A DNA stretch of 64,000 bases from Microbacteriaceae bacterium (GTDB lineage Bacteria; Actinomycetota; Actinomycetes; Actinomycetales; Microbacteriaceae). Positions 34,545-43,305 of the stretch are shown one piece after another. Every line of letters starts with the position of its first letter. The first letter of the stretch is position 1. The DNA lies in assembly GCA_027491295.1 (NCBI GenBank), contig JAIXWK010000003.1, forward strand, positions 496,001 through 560,000, in the 5' to 3' direction. The notes under the pieces were generated by a model, which saw only the letters and a program-made list of their open reading frames with translations, was not told the DNA's origin and ran no database searches. Made by a program: the position numbers and the translations under genes.

Positions 34545-35276
34545 GTGGGCACACTCATAAACGTTCTAGCGATCCTTGCGGGATCTGCAATTGGTGTGCT
34601 GTTGGGAAATCGACTTCCCGAGAAGATGAGCCGCACCCTCACCGACGCAATGGGACTCATCGTTCTAGTTATCGGTGCACTCAATCTTGCGGACCTAAGT
34701 GACGAAGCGTTTGCCAATGCCACCGGCGTCTTCCCGACCATCCTGGTGGTGCTCGCGGCACTGCTTTTAGGCGGGGTAACCGGTTCACTTCTCAAGATAG
34801 AGGAGCGGTTGGAGCAATTTGGGGTTTGGCTTCAGGCCAAGACCAAGGGCAAAGGTGACAAAGACCAATTTATTCAGGGCTTTGTCAACGCGGCTCTGCT
34901 ATTCACAATTGGCCCGATGGCAGTGCTCGGCGCACTCCAGGACGGTCTGGGCGACGGCTTTGAAATCCTGGCCCTCAAGTCAACCCTCGACGGCTTTACC
35001 TCTGTGGCCTTCGCGGCAACCATGGGCTGGGGAGTTGCATTCTCTGCCATTCCGGTTGGGCTCTGGCAAGGGCTGCTAACAATTCTTTCCGCAACACTTG
35101 GCAATGTCCTGTCGCAGGCCGCTGTTGCTTCGATCACCGCAACCGGTGGCATTTTGCTTTTGGGAACAGGATTGCGAGTGTTGCAAATACGAATGGTTTC
35201 GGTGGCGGATCTACTACCGGCTTTGGTTTTTGCTCCGGTTATTACTTTGGTCCTGGCTACTACCCTCGGCCAGTAA
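34545..35276 (+). CDS. DUF554-family membrane protein
   Basis: The 243-residue protein has seven or eight hydrophobic helices and the DUF554 marks GTLINVLAILAGSAIGVLLG at the start, FVNAALLFTIGPMAVLGA and LPALVFAPVI near the end. The family is a putative membrane transporter; substrate is unknown. GTG 34545 is the start. The C-terminus overlaps the convergent lyase gene by 17 bases. Confidence 0.88.
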   Translation: MGTLINVLAILAGSAIGVLLGNRLPEKMSRTLTDAMGLIVLVIGALNLADLSDEAFANATGVFPTILVVLAALLLGGVTGSLLKIEERLEQFGVWLQAKTKGKGDKDQFIQGFVNAALLFTIGPMAVLGALQDGLGDGFEILALKSTLDGFTSVAFAATMGWGVAFSAIPVGLWQGLLTILSATLGNVLSQAAVASITATGGILLLGTGLRVLQIRMVSVADLLPALVFAPVITLVLATTLGQ

Positions 35277-36657
35277 TTCGATCAACATCTCCCAAGATGG
35301 CATCAAACTCTGCTTCGGTCATCAATCCCAACTGGCTTGCTGACTGCTTGACCGAGAGATTGTTCTCTTGAGCGTGCTTGGCGATCAGCGAAGCTGCTTC
35401 GTAGCCCAGGGTTGGAGCTAGTGCGGTAACCAAACCAATTGAATTCTCGACTGTGAATCTGAGGAACTCGACATTTGCGGTGATGCCATCGATGCAGAAG
35501 TCAGCCAGGATGTGGCAGGCCTTACGAAGGTAGGTCAGGTTCATCAAAAGCGAACGGGCCATGATTGGCTCGAAGGCGTTCAGCTGCAGCTGCCCAGCCT
35601 CAGAGGCTAGGGTCACGGTGAGGTCATTACCAATAACCTGGAATGCAATCTGGTTCACAGCTTCTGGGATAACCGGGTTGACCTTGCCAGGCATGATCGA
35701 GGATCCGGCTTGCCTTGCAGGAAGGTTGATCTCGCCAAAGCCAGCGCGAGGACCGGAAGATAGCAGCCTTAGGTCATTCGAGATCTTTGAGAGCTTGGTT
35801 GCCAGACGCTTTAGGACGCTGGAGATCGAGATGAAAACACCGGTGTCGCTGGTTGCCTCAATTAGGTTTTCAGCCAACCTAAACGGGTGCTCACAGAGCT
35901 CGCTCAAGATATCAACCACCAACTCGGCATAGCCGTCTGGGGTGTTTAGGCGAGTTCCAATTGCAGTGCCACCAAGGTTTAGTTCACTCAGTAGCGGAAT
36001 GATCTCCCTGAGTCGACTGTGGTCTTCGCCAAGAGTTAAAGACCAGGCGGTGAACTCCTGACCCAATGTCATTGGCACGGCATCCTGCAGCTGGGTTCGG
36101 CCCATCTTGATCACATCTTTGAACTCCAACGCCTTGGCGTTGATTGACTCCCTTAGATACTCGACCCGCTTGAGTAAGGCCAGGCTCTCGATAATGAGAG
36201 CAACCTTGATAGCGGTTGGGTAAACGTCATTGGTGGACTGCGAGGCATTCACGTGATTGAGCGGGTGAATCTTGTCGTAGTCGCCCTTGCGGAAACCTGC
36301 AATCTCCAAAGCTCGGTTAGCAACAACCTCATTGGCATTCATGTTTGTGGAGGTTCCCGCGCCACCTTGAATAGCGTCTACCGCAAACTCGGCATCCCAA
36401 AGCCCATCCCGCACCTCAATCGAAGCCTTGATGATTGGGTCCGCAATTTCTTGCGAGATAACACCGAGCTGAAGGTTTGCCTTTGCTGAGGCCTCTTTGA
36501 TAAAACCAAGCCCTCGCACCAGTGAGCGGTAGTGCCCAATCGAGACTCCGGTAATTGGAAAGTTTTCTATGGCCCTAAGGGTGTGGATGCCCCAATAGGC
36601 AGTGGAGGGGATTTCGCGCTCCCCTAGAAGATCGTGCTCTAACCTCGTTGTAGTCAC
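35260..36657 (-). CDS. aspA: aspartate ammonia-lyase / fumarase-type lyase
   Basis: This 465-residue enzyme is of the class II fumarase/aspartase superfamily. The opening TRLEHDLLGEREIPSTAYWG, the segment GGAGTSTNMNANEV and the catalytic loop GSSIMPGKVNPV are all present. The opening DLLGEREIP is that of aspartase (releasing ammonia and fumarate from aspartate); class II fumarases start differently. I lean to AspA, but FumC cannot be excluded without alignment. GTG 36657 is the start. Its stop lies inside the convergent DUF554 gene. Confidence 0.85.
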   Translation of the reverse strand: MTTTRLEHDLLGEREIPSTAYWGIHTLRAIENFPITGVSIGHYRSLVRGLGFIKEASAKANLQLGVISQEIADPIIKASIEVRDGLWDAEFAVDAIQGGAGTSTNMNANEVVANRALEIAGFRKGDYDKIHPLNHVNASQSTNDVYPTAIKVALIIESLALLKRVEYLRESINAKALEFKDVIKMGRTQLQDAVPMTLGQEFTAWSLTLGEDHSRLREIIPLLSELNLGGTAIGTRLNTPDGYAELVVDILSELCEHPFRLAENLIEATSDTGVFISISSVLKRLATKLSKISNDLRLLSSGPRAGFGEINLPARQAGSSIMPGKVNPVIPEAVNQIAFQVIGNDLTVTLASEAGQLQLNAFEPIMARSLLMNLTYLRKACHILADFCIDGITANVEFLRFTVENSIGLVTALAPTLGYEAASLIAKHAQENNLSVKQSASQLGLMTEAEFDAILGDVDRITGRG

Positions 36658-36779
36658 ACTCTAAGTATCTCGCAGTGCAGCACAGCCCAACCGACATTTG
36701 CCAAAGATTAGGTTTCAGGTGGTCAAAAGTTCAATTAGCCCATCGCAACTAGTGAATGCTTCTAAACCAACCTCTATAG

Positions 36780-36852
36780 AGCCGACCACGGGACTCGAAC
36801 CCGTAACCCCCGCATTACAAGTACGGTGCGCTACCAATTGCGCCAGGTCGGC
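36780..36852 (-). tRNA. tRNA-Thr (anticodon TGT)
   Basis: Read on the minus strand, acceptor GCCGACC pairs with GGTCGGC, the anticodon loop is CTTGTAA (TGT), and the T arm contains GGGTTCGAGTCCC. CCA is not encoded. A small hairpin (36870-36885, TGGACT-GGGG-AGTCCA) lies just upstream. Confidence 0.94.
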
Positions 36853-37057
36853 AACCGCCTAAATACTAATGGACTGGGGAGTCCATCGGGGAGCGCTGAT
36901 TGCTGTATCTCAAGTTGTTGTTTGGTTGGACAGTGAAATGCGTGACTGATTTTCGAACTTCTCGAATTTCAGCCATTTTGAAATTTACCGATTACTGGAG
37001 AGGCAACAGTTGTCTCGCCACTGCTCTCCACTAACCTCAATTAGTAGGGAAGGAACA
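36853..37057. other. gap with palindrome before the lipoprotein gene
   Basis: About 200 bases without a gene, holding the upstream side of tRNA-Thr and the leader of the lipoprotein gene. Two overlapping inverted repeats lie close to that gene: the near-palindrome GAGGCAAC-A-GTTGTCTC (37000-37016), and TGGAGAG (36996-37002) with CTCTCCA (37024-37030). Both cannot form at once. This is either an operator or a two-state leader; nothing else was seen. Confidence 0.4.
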
Positions 37058-37477
37058 ATGAAGAGAATCTCATTAGTTGCAGTGATCTTGCTTTTGGCTG
37101 GGTGCTCTGCGAGCGAAACCGCAATCACAACGCTAAGTCAGGCAAGCAAAGCATTAGAAACAGCAGGTTTTGCTTGCCCAAACCCCTCGCAGGGAACGGT
37201 GGATAACATCGCCTGGATAGAGTGCGAGACGGAAGGTATTGACGGGTCTATTAGCCTTGGCTTTTCGCCAACCAAAGAGCTTTTCCAAAGTTCCATGGCA
37301 GAGCCGTGTGCAAGCTCTGGAGAGGAATCTTCGGTAGTGGAGAAGCTTCTGGTAGGAGATACCTGGATTTTGGTTCTTTCTGGTGAACAGGCTGTATTCC
37401 AGAATCTGGACGAGGCAAAGAGTGCGCTCGGAGGAAATGTCTTCACACTTTCGGAGTACTGCGCGACAATCAGCTAG
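37058..37477 (+). CDS. putative lipoprotein, unknown
   Basis: The 139-residue product begins MKRISLVAVILLLAGCSAS, a lipoprotein signal with a lipobox LAGC, so the mature protein should be anchored outside by a diacylglyceryl Cys. The rest is soluble, with four further Cys (in FACPNP, WIECE, EPCAS and EYCAT) that may form two disulfides. I do not recognise a family. ATG 37058 has AGGGAAGGAAC upstream. It faces the DsbA-like gene with a shared hairpin between them, and a Cys-rich exported protein beside an oxidoreductase is suggestive, but no link is shown. Confidence 0.72.
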   Translation: MKRISLVAVILLLAGCSASETAITTLSQASKALETAGFACPNPSQGTVDNIAWIECETEGIDGSISLGFSPTKELFQSSMAEPCASSGEESSVVEKLLVGDTWILVLSGEQAVFQNLDEAKSALGGNVFTLSEYCATIS

Positions 37478-37485
37478 TGATTAGC

Positions 37486-37512
37486 GGCAACCACCCGAAC
37501 CAAGTGGTTGCC
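37486..37512. terminator. hairpin between convergent lipoprotein and dsbA-like genes
   Basis: GGCAACCAC-N9-GTGGTTGCC is a perfect 9-bp stem in the 47-base convergent gap. No T-run follows on either strand, so it is a weak or Rho-assisted terminator for both genes. Confidence 0.5.
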
Positions 37513-37524
37513 GGCCAGAACTCT

Positions 37525-38376
37525 TTACTCGGCGCTCGCGGTCTGCACGAACTGAGCAAAGAACTCAGCTGAAACCAGCTCGTCTCCGGTTGCCCAGCTG
37601 AACTTGTTTCCGTTTACCAAAACCGTTGGAGTGCCAGTTACCGTAACTCCCTGCTGAGGGGTGTTTAGCACGTTCTGGGTGTGCTGCTCGATGTAGTCGG
37701 CGAAGCTCTTGTTTTGGATGCAGCCCTTGACCTCGTTGGTGCCAGCGCCTGACTGTTCTGCGACTTTGAAGAGCTCGTTGTCATCGAGGCCTTCCTGGCC
37801 TTCGGCAGGCTGGTTGATCATGAGGTTTGAGTGCATATCGAAGTAGCTGTCTGGCTCAAAGTTTGCAACACAGAATGCTGCGTTTGCGGCTCTAGACGAG
37901 TACTCGTTTAGTGATGCACGGTCTAGGAAAGAAATTGGGCGAATCTCTAGAGTCGCAGCACCGGTGTCAACCCAGGAGCGAATCTGTGCGGAGTTTGGAA
38001 GATCAAATGCCTGGCAGATTGGGCACTGGTAGTCAACGTAGACGACGATTTCCGGGGCCTTGGTCTCACTTGCCTCTGGGGTTGGGGTCTTATCTGCGGT
38101 GAAAGCCTGAAGACCAACGCCGATCTTTAGGCCACCAAACTCACTGAGGTTCTTTGGCGCATCGTCCACAATTGGCGCAGCCACTCGGTTCGCGGCCTCA
38201 ATGGCGATAACGGCTGCAACGCCGCCAACGATTCCCAGGGCGACAAGCACAACCGATACTTGAATAACAAGCTTGGAGCGCTTGGCCTTTTTCTGGTTCT
38301 GCTCGCGAAGTGCCTTTGCCTTCTGGCGGGCTGCTTCGCGCTGCTCTGAGCGAGTTTGCTTGTGGTTCGAAGTCAT
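37525..38376 (-). CDS. membrane-anchored DsbA/thioredoxin-like oxidoreductase
   Basis: The 283-residue protein has a cytoplasmic basic N-terminus, one transmembrane helix (residues about 36-58), a linker and a DsbA-like thioredoxin fold outside. The active site is CPIC (118-121) in VYVDYQCPIC, and the cis-Pro loop is TGTPTVLVNG. It resembles the DsbA-type anchored proteins of actinobacteria, which oxidise or isomerise cysteines in exported proteins; VKOR, which would re-oxidise it, is not in the window. ATG 38376 has GGTAGGAACC upstream. Confidence 0.9.
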   Translation of the reverse strand: MTSNHKQTRSEQREAARQKAKALREQNQKKAKRSKLVIQVSVVLVALGIVGGVAAVIAIEAANRVAAPIVDDAPKNLSEFGGLKIGVGLQAFTADKTPTPEASETKAPEIVVYVDYQCPICQAFDLPNSAQIRSWVDTGAATLEIRPISFLDRASLNEYSSRAANAAFCVANFEPDSYFDMHSNLMINQPAEGQEGLDDNELFKVAEQSGAGTNEVKGCIQNKSFADYIEQHTQNVLNTPQQGVTVTGTPTVLVNGNKFSWATGDELVSAEFFAQFVQTASAE

Positions 38377-38522
38377 TGGTTCCTACCTTGGTTCGGTATC
38401 AGCTTGGTTACGAAGCCTAATAAGTGTAACTGAGGTGCGATACTTGTTGGGTTGCCTCAATTCGAAGCAGCATCCATTCACAAAGGATCGTCCGGCACGT
38501 ACCGCCGGTGGAGGAGAAAATC

Positions 38523-39596
38523 ATGGCATCAGTGTCATTTCGCAATGCAACCCGCATTTACCCAGGCGGAACCAAGCCAGCAGTAGACAAGTTGAACCTA
38601 GAGGTTAGAGACGGCGAGTTTCTAGTTCTAGTAGGTCCTTCTGGCTGTGGAAAATCAACCTCGCTGCGCATGCTTGCCGGCCTAGAAGAGGTAAACGAAG
38701 GTGGTATCTACATTGGTGACCGTGAGGTAACCGACGTGCCACCAAAGGACCGCGACATCGCAATGGTGTTCCAGAACTACGCTCTCTACCCACACATGAC
38801 CGTGGCAGAGAACATGGGATTCGCTCTAAAGATTGCTGGCGTGAACAAAGAAGAGCGTGCAGCGCGCGTTCTAGAGGCCGCCAAGCTACTAGACCTAGAG
38901 CCATACCTAAACCGCAAGCCAAAGGCACTTTCCGGTGGTCAGCGTCAGCGTGTAGCAATGGGTCGCGCGATCGTTCGCCAGCCTCAGGTGTTCCTAATGG
39001 ATGAGCCACTATCTAACTTGGACGCAAAGCTTCGTGTTCAGACCCGTACCCAGATTGCATCGCTTCAGCGTCGCTTGGGTGTAACCACTGTTTACGTGAC
39101 CCACGACCAGGTTGAGGCCATGACCATGGGTGACCGCGTAGCTGTTCTAAAGGACGGACTACTGCAGCAGGTTGACACTCCTCGTAACCTTTACGACCGC
39201 CCATCGAACGTCTTTGTAGCGGGATTCATCGGCTCCCCAGCCATGAACCTAATCCAGCTACCAATCATCGACGGCGGCGTTCAGTACGGTGACTCGGTGC
39301 TTCCAATTGACCGTGACATCCTCGCCAAGGCATCGGGTAACCGCGTAACCGTTGGTATCCGCCCAGAGAAGCTATCTCCTTCGGCTCACGGCCTAGAGGC
39401 AGATGTGGACGTCGTTGAAGAGCTAGGTTCGGACGGCTACCTATATGGTCGCGTTCACCTAGACGGCCAGGAGCACAACGTAGTTGTTCGCGTTGACCCA
39501 ATCGACCACCCACGCGCTGGAGACCGTATCCACCTGCAGGCAGATGCCTCAGCTGTTCACGTCTTTGACGCAGAGAGCGGCGAGCGCCTTAACTAA
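38523..39596 (+). CDS. sugar ABC transporter ATP-binding protein (UgpC/MsmK type)
   Basis: The 357-residue ATPase has Walker A GPSGCGKST (38-46), the signature LSGGQRQRVAMGRA, Walker B VFLMDEPLSNLD and a C-terminal TOBE-like regulatory domain. It belongs to the MalK/UgpC/MsmK group that powers sugar or glycerol-phosphate importers. No permease or binding-protein gene is next to it, so it may be a shared ATPase for several importers, as shown for MsiK of Streptomyces and MsmX of Bacillus. Many codons use CTA and GTA, as does groEL, suggesting strong expression. ATG 38523 has a strong GGAGGAG site; the upstream ATG does not. Confidence 0.92.
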   Translation: MASVSFRNATRIYPGGTKPAVDKLNLEVRDGEFLVLVGPSGCGKSTSLRMLAGLEEVNEGGIYIGDREVTDVPPKDRDIAMVFQNYALYPHMTVAENMGFALKIAGVNKEERAARVLEAAKLLDLEPYLNRKPKALSGGQRQRVAMGRAIVRQPQVFLMDEPLSNLDAKLRVQTRTQIASLQRRLGVTTVYVTHDQVEAMTMGDRVAVLKDGLLQQVDTPRNLYDRPSNVFVAGFIGSPAMNLIQLPIIDGGVQYGDSVLPIDRDILAKASGNRVTVGIRPEKLSPSAHGLEADVDVVEELGSDGYLYGRVHLDGQEHNVVVRVDPIDHPRAGDRIHLQADASAVHVFDAESGERLN

Positions 39597-39602
39597 GGCC
39601 CA

Positions 39603-40916
39603 ATGCCAAATCAACTAAACATCACGGCTGCCACGGCAGAACCAGCACTGCTGGATCTGCCGTGGCATTTGCCGTTAGAGGACTGGCCCAAAGAGAACAT
39701 CGTGGCCTTGCCGAAGGGCCTATCTCGTCACACCGTTCGATTTGCCCACCTTGGCGATCATGTAATCGCCATTAAAGAGACGCTGTTCGAACTTGCAAAG
39801 CGTGAATATGACATGCTCCGCAAATTGGAGAAGTTAGACATTCCATGCGTTGAGCCTTTTGCCATTATCAATAACCGCACCGATGAAAATGGCGAAGAAC
39901 TGCCTGCGGTGTTGATTACCCGTCACCTCAAATTCTCACTCCCCTATCGTGCGATGTGGTCGCAGGGACTTAGGGAGCAAACCGCTAAGCGCTTAGTCGA
40001 TGCTCTCGCACTGCTATTGGTTCGTTTGCACCTGGTTGGCTTTTTCTGGGGCGATGTTTCGCTTTCCAACACCTTGTTCAGGCGTGACGCTGGAAAATTC
40101 GCCGCCTATCTTGTGGACGCCGAAACCGGACAGCTCTATGACTCGAGACTCTCTAATGGCCAGCGTGAGAATGATCTAGAGATTGCGCGAGTGAATATTG
40201 CGGGCGAGCTCATGGATCTGATTGCCTCCGGCAAAGCAGGTCCTGAGATCGATGCCAACCAGATCAGTCAACGCATCGTGGATAAGTATCACGAGCTATG
40301 GAAAGAACTAACCGCTACCGAGGTATTTGACGCCACCGAACGCTGGAGAATCTCTCGCCGCGTTCAGCGTTTAAACGAGCTTGGTTTCGATATCGAAGAG
40401 CTCAGCATGAGCCAAGAGCAAGGTGGCACCGCGGTGCGGATTCAACCAAAGGTTGTTGACGCCGGTCACCACGCCAGAAGACTGCTATTGCTAACCGGTT
40501 TGGATGTTGAAGAGAACCAGGCTCGAAGACTGCTGAACGATATCGATGAGTATCGTCTCGCACACAAGCGCCCTGGAGCCGATGAGGAAGTGCTTGCTCA
40601 CGAATGGCTCAGCGAAGTTTATGAGCCGGTGATTGGTGCAATTCCAAGCGAATACACCGGCAAGTTAGAACCGGCCGAGGTCTTCCACGAAGTGCTCGAG
40701 CACCGCTGGTATATGTCCGAAAATGCTGGAGGTGACATATCGCTTTTGGATGCGGTGCGCAGCTACGTTTCCGAGGTGCTCTCAAAGCGCCGCGATGAAG
40801 AATCCCTTATTGGTTCCCCCACCACCGAGAACATCACGCTGGCCGAGGCCATCCCCTCCGGACTCATCGTCGTTGCAGACGATGATGAAGAGGGTGACTG
40901 GAGAGATCGGGTCTAA
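39603..40916 (+). CDS. DUF4032 kinase-like protein
   Basis: This 437-residue protein has an N-terminal protein-kinase-like fold with the lysine loop HVIAIKETLFELAKREY, a catalytic-loop-like FFWGDVSLSNTLF and a metal-loop-like VDAETG, followed by the DUF4032 C-terminal region (HEWLSEVYEPVI, then FHEVLEHRWYMSE). The actinobacterial family has no assigned reaction; Lys, Asp-Asn and Asp equivalents are present, so it may be an active small-molecule kinase. It starts seven bases after the MsmK-like gene and may share its mRNA. Its stop shares CTAA with rlmB. Confidence 0.88.
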   Translation: MPNQLNITAATAEPALLDLPWHLPLEDWPKENIVALPKGLSRHTVRFAHLGDHVIAIKETLFELAKREYDMLRKLEKLDIPCVEPFAIINNRTDENGEELPAVLITRHLKFSLPYRAMWSQGLREQTAKRLVDALALLLVRLHLVGFFWGDVSLSNTLFRRDAGKFAAYLVDAETGQLYDSRLSNGQRENDLEIARVNIAGELMDLIASGKAGPEIDANQISQRIVDKYHELWKELTATEVFDATERWRISRRVQRLNELGFDIEELSMSQEQGGTAVRIQPKVVDAGHHARRLLLLTGLDVEENQARRLLNDIDEYRLAHKRPGADEEVLAHEWLSEVYEPVIGAIPSEYTGKLEPAEVFHEVLEHRWYMSENAGGDISLLDAVRSYVSEVLSKRRDEESLIGSPTTENITLAEAIPSGLIVVADDDEEGDWRDRV

Positions 40917-41899
40917 GAGCGCATGCTCGAGATCTGGTAGAGCGCAACCGATGCCGCAATACCTGCGTTTAGTGACTCTGTCGCTGCGGTAATAGGAATC
41001 GAAACCACCTGGTCGCAGTTCTCCTGAACCAAACGCGATAGTCCCATGCCCTCAGAGCCAACCACTACCAAAAGCGGCTTGTCTGCCAAGGTGAATTCCG
41101 GAAGCATCACATCGCCATCACCGTCAAGACCAATCACGAAGACTCCACGCGCTTTGTATTCCTTGATCGTCTGGTTCAGATTCGATGCGAGTGCAACCGG
41201 CATGCGAGCGGCAGCTCCGGCGCTGGTCTTCCAAGCGGCCGCGGTGACTCCAACGCTTCGACGCTGCGGCAGGACCACACCGTGACCACCAAAGGCGGCG
41301 ATAGAGCGAATAATCGCACCTAGGTTTCTCGGGTCGGTAACACCATCGAGTGCGACTAGCAGTGGAAGGTGACCAGTTGATAGGGCGCGGTCCAACAATT
41401 CCATTGGGTGCTTGTAGTCGTAGGGCGGAACCTGAAGAGCAATTCCCTGGTGAACGCTGTCGCCACCGGTCATGCGGTCGATCTCAGCTCGGGTCACCTC
41501 AGAGAATGGAATGCCGCGGCCGGTTGCGATTGCGATCGATTCTTTGACGCGGTCATCCATTTCGATGCGCTGCGCAATAAACAAAGCGGTTGCCGGGATC
41601 TTTGCCTTCAGGGCTTCAACAACTGAGTTGCGACCGGATAGCACCTCGCCTGAGATGGCGCGGGCACCCATGCCAGAGCGACCAGCAACGAATTCACCCT
41701 TGCGGCTGGTTCTCGCCTCGGTCTTTGGCTTTATGCCGGCAGCGGCTGCCTTTTTGGCCTTGTAGGCCTTGTGGTAGGGACGGTCTTCCGCCTTTGGGGT
41801 TGGGCCGCGACCCTCAAGTGCCTGGCGGCCGTGGCCACCGGTACCCTTGACAGCACCCTTTTTACCCTTGGCCGCTCCGGGCCTTCCAATTTTTGCCAT
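40913..41899 (-). CDS. rlmB: 23S rRNA (guanosine2251-2'-O)-methyltransferase
   Basis: The 328-residue protein is a SpoU/TrmH-class knot methyltransferase. Residues 1-80 form a basic Lys/Gly/Ala-rich tail (KGKKGAVKG); the substrate domain follows (LSGRNSVVEAL); the SPOUT motifs are DGVTDPRNLGAIIRS, VGSEGMGLSRL and SLNAGIAASVALY. It modifies G2251 in the P loop of 23S rRNA. ATG 41899 overlaps the cysS stop as TAATG. Position after cysS is conserved in actinobacteria. Confidence 0.93.
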   Translation of the reverse strand: MAKIGRPGAAKGKKGAVKGTGGHGRQALEGRGPTPKAEDRPYHKAYKAKKAAAAGIKPKTEARTSRKGEFVAGRSGMGARAISGEVLSGRNSVVEALKAKIPATALFIAQRIEMDDRVKESIAIATGRGIPFSEVTRAEIDRMTGGDSVHQGIALQVPPYDYKHPMELLDRALSTGHLPLLVALDGVTDPRNLGAIIRSIAAFGGHGVVLPQRRSVGVTAAAWKTSAGAAARMPVALASNLNQTIKEYKARGVFVIGLDGDGDVMLPEFTLADKPLLVVVGSEGMGLSRLVQENCDQVVSIPITAATESLNAGIAASVALYQISSMRS

Positions 41900-43296
41900 T
41901 AGCTCAGACTCCAGTGTGTTTGGTTTTGTGAATCCGATAGCTCAATGGAACTTGCGGAAAGTTGTTCTCTGATTCGATCTGCGGTTGCGTAGTCTTTGGC
42001 ATCGCGGGCTCGTTCGCGCTCGGCAATCAGCGCCTGGACCAGTGAGTCCAGAGCCTGGTGCTCGCGAGAAACTTGCGACTGCCACTGGCTTGGTGCCAAC
42101 CCCAAAATCTCAAGCATCAAATTGACCTGGTCGCGCTTTTCGGCAGCTTCTCGAAGTCTTTGCTCATCCAGATCAGAGTTACCGGAGCGAACCAGTTCGT
42201 GAACCACCGCAAGAGCAGCCGGCACGTTAAAGTCATCGTTCATCTCGGCGGCAAATTCGACCGGGAGAGAAATGTCAGTACCCGTGTCACTAAAGCGAGT
42301 TGGTGCTAGCTCTCGCCCTGCGCGCTCCAGGAAGCCCAAAATTCTACCCAGGGCAGCATCTGCTTCTTCCAAAACCGAAGGCTGGTAATCCAAGACCGAT
42401 CGGTAGTGGGCAGAACTTAGGTAGTAGCGAACCGTCTGCGCACTAGCAAGGGCAAATAAATCACTTGAGGAAACCGAGTTACCAAGTGACTTACTCATCT
42501 TTTGACCATTTACTGTGACCAGTCCGTTGTGCACCCAGTAGTTTGCAAAGCCGTGTCCGGCTGCTGATGACTGCGCAAGCTCGTTTTCATGGTGCGGAAA
42601 ACGAAGATCCAATCCGCCGCCGTGGATATCAAAGTTGTCGCCGAGGTAGTGACTTGCCATCGCTGAGCACTCAATGTGCCAGCCGGGACGTCCCGGGCCG
42701 AAAGCGGAATCCCATGCGGCAGTGTCCGGCTCAGAAGACTTCGCGGCTTTCCAAAGTGCGAAGTCCTGCGCGCGCTTTTTATCCGAGGTGGCTTCTTGTG
42801 ACTCCATGTCTTCTGGCGACTGATTGGTTAGCTCGCCGTATGAAGGCCAGCTGGCAGTGTCGAAGTAAACATTGCTTGAGCCATCCAGGGCTCGATAGGC
42901 GTGACCGCGTTCGATCAAAGTTTCAATTAGCTTCAGCATCTGTGGGATGTGACCGGTGGCACGAGGCTCATAAGAAGGTGCGTCGATACCCAATTTTCTA
43001 AAGTCGGCTGCAAAGAGTAATTCGTTGGCGTATGCCAGCGACCACCAGTTTTGGTTTTGCTCAACTGCTTTTTCCAGCACCTTGTCATCGATGTCGGTGA
43101 CATTTCGAACCAGTGTGACCTCAAGGCCGAGGTGGGTAAGCCACCTTGTCATCACATCGTAGGCAAGTGCTGATCGCAGGTGTCCGATGTGAGCCGAAGA
43201 CTGCACGGTTGGACCGCAAACGTAGATTCCAACCCGACCGGCGGTTATGGGGGCAAAGTCCCGCAACGCCTGAGTTCTGGTGTCAAAAATCTTCAT
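41899..43296 (-). CDS. cysS: cysteinyl-tRNA synthetase
   Basis: CysS charges tRNA-Cys. The 465-residue enzyme has HIGH ([10 protein letters not shown]), KMSKS ([11 protein letters not shown]) and the zinc ligands typical of the class (ICGPTV near the start, EC SAM region [12 protein letters not shown]). I chose ATG 43296; a TTG lies two codons upstream. A C-terminal extension beyond the DALR domain is short. It follows ispDF after nine bases. The order carD-ispDF-cysS-rlmB matches M. tuberculosis. Confidence 0.95.
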   Translation of the reverse strand: MKIFDTRTQALRDFAPITAGRVGIYVCGPTVQSSAHIGHLRSALAYDVMTRWLTHLGLEVTLVRNVTDIDDKVLEKAVEQNQNWWSLAYANELLFAADFRKLGIDAPSYEPRATGHIPQMLKLIETLIERGHAYRALDGSSNVYFDTASWPSYGELTNQSPEDMESQEATSDKKRAQDFALWKAAKSSEPDTAAWDSAFGPGRPGWHIECSAMASHYLGDNFDIHGGGLDLRFPHHENELAQSSAAGHGFANYWVHNGLVTVNGQKMSKSLGNSVSSSDLFALASAQTVRYYLSSAHYRSVLDYQPSVLEEADAALGRILGFLERAGRELAPTRFSDTGTDISLPVEFAAEMNDDFNVPAALAVVHELVRSGNSDLDEQRLREAAEKRDQVNLMLEILGLAPSQWQSQVSREHQALDSLVQALIAERERARDAKDYATADRIREQLSASSIELSDSQNQTHWSLS

Positions 43297-43305
43297 GTCC
43301 AAAGC

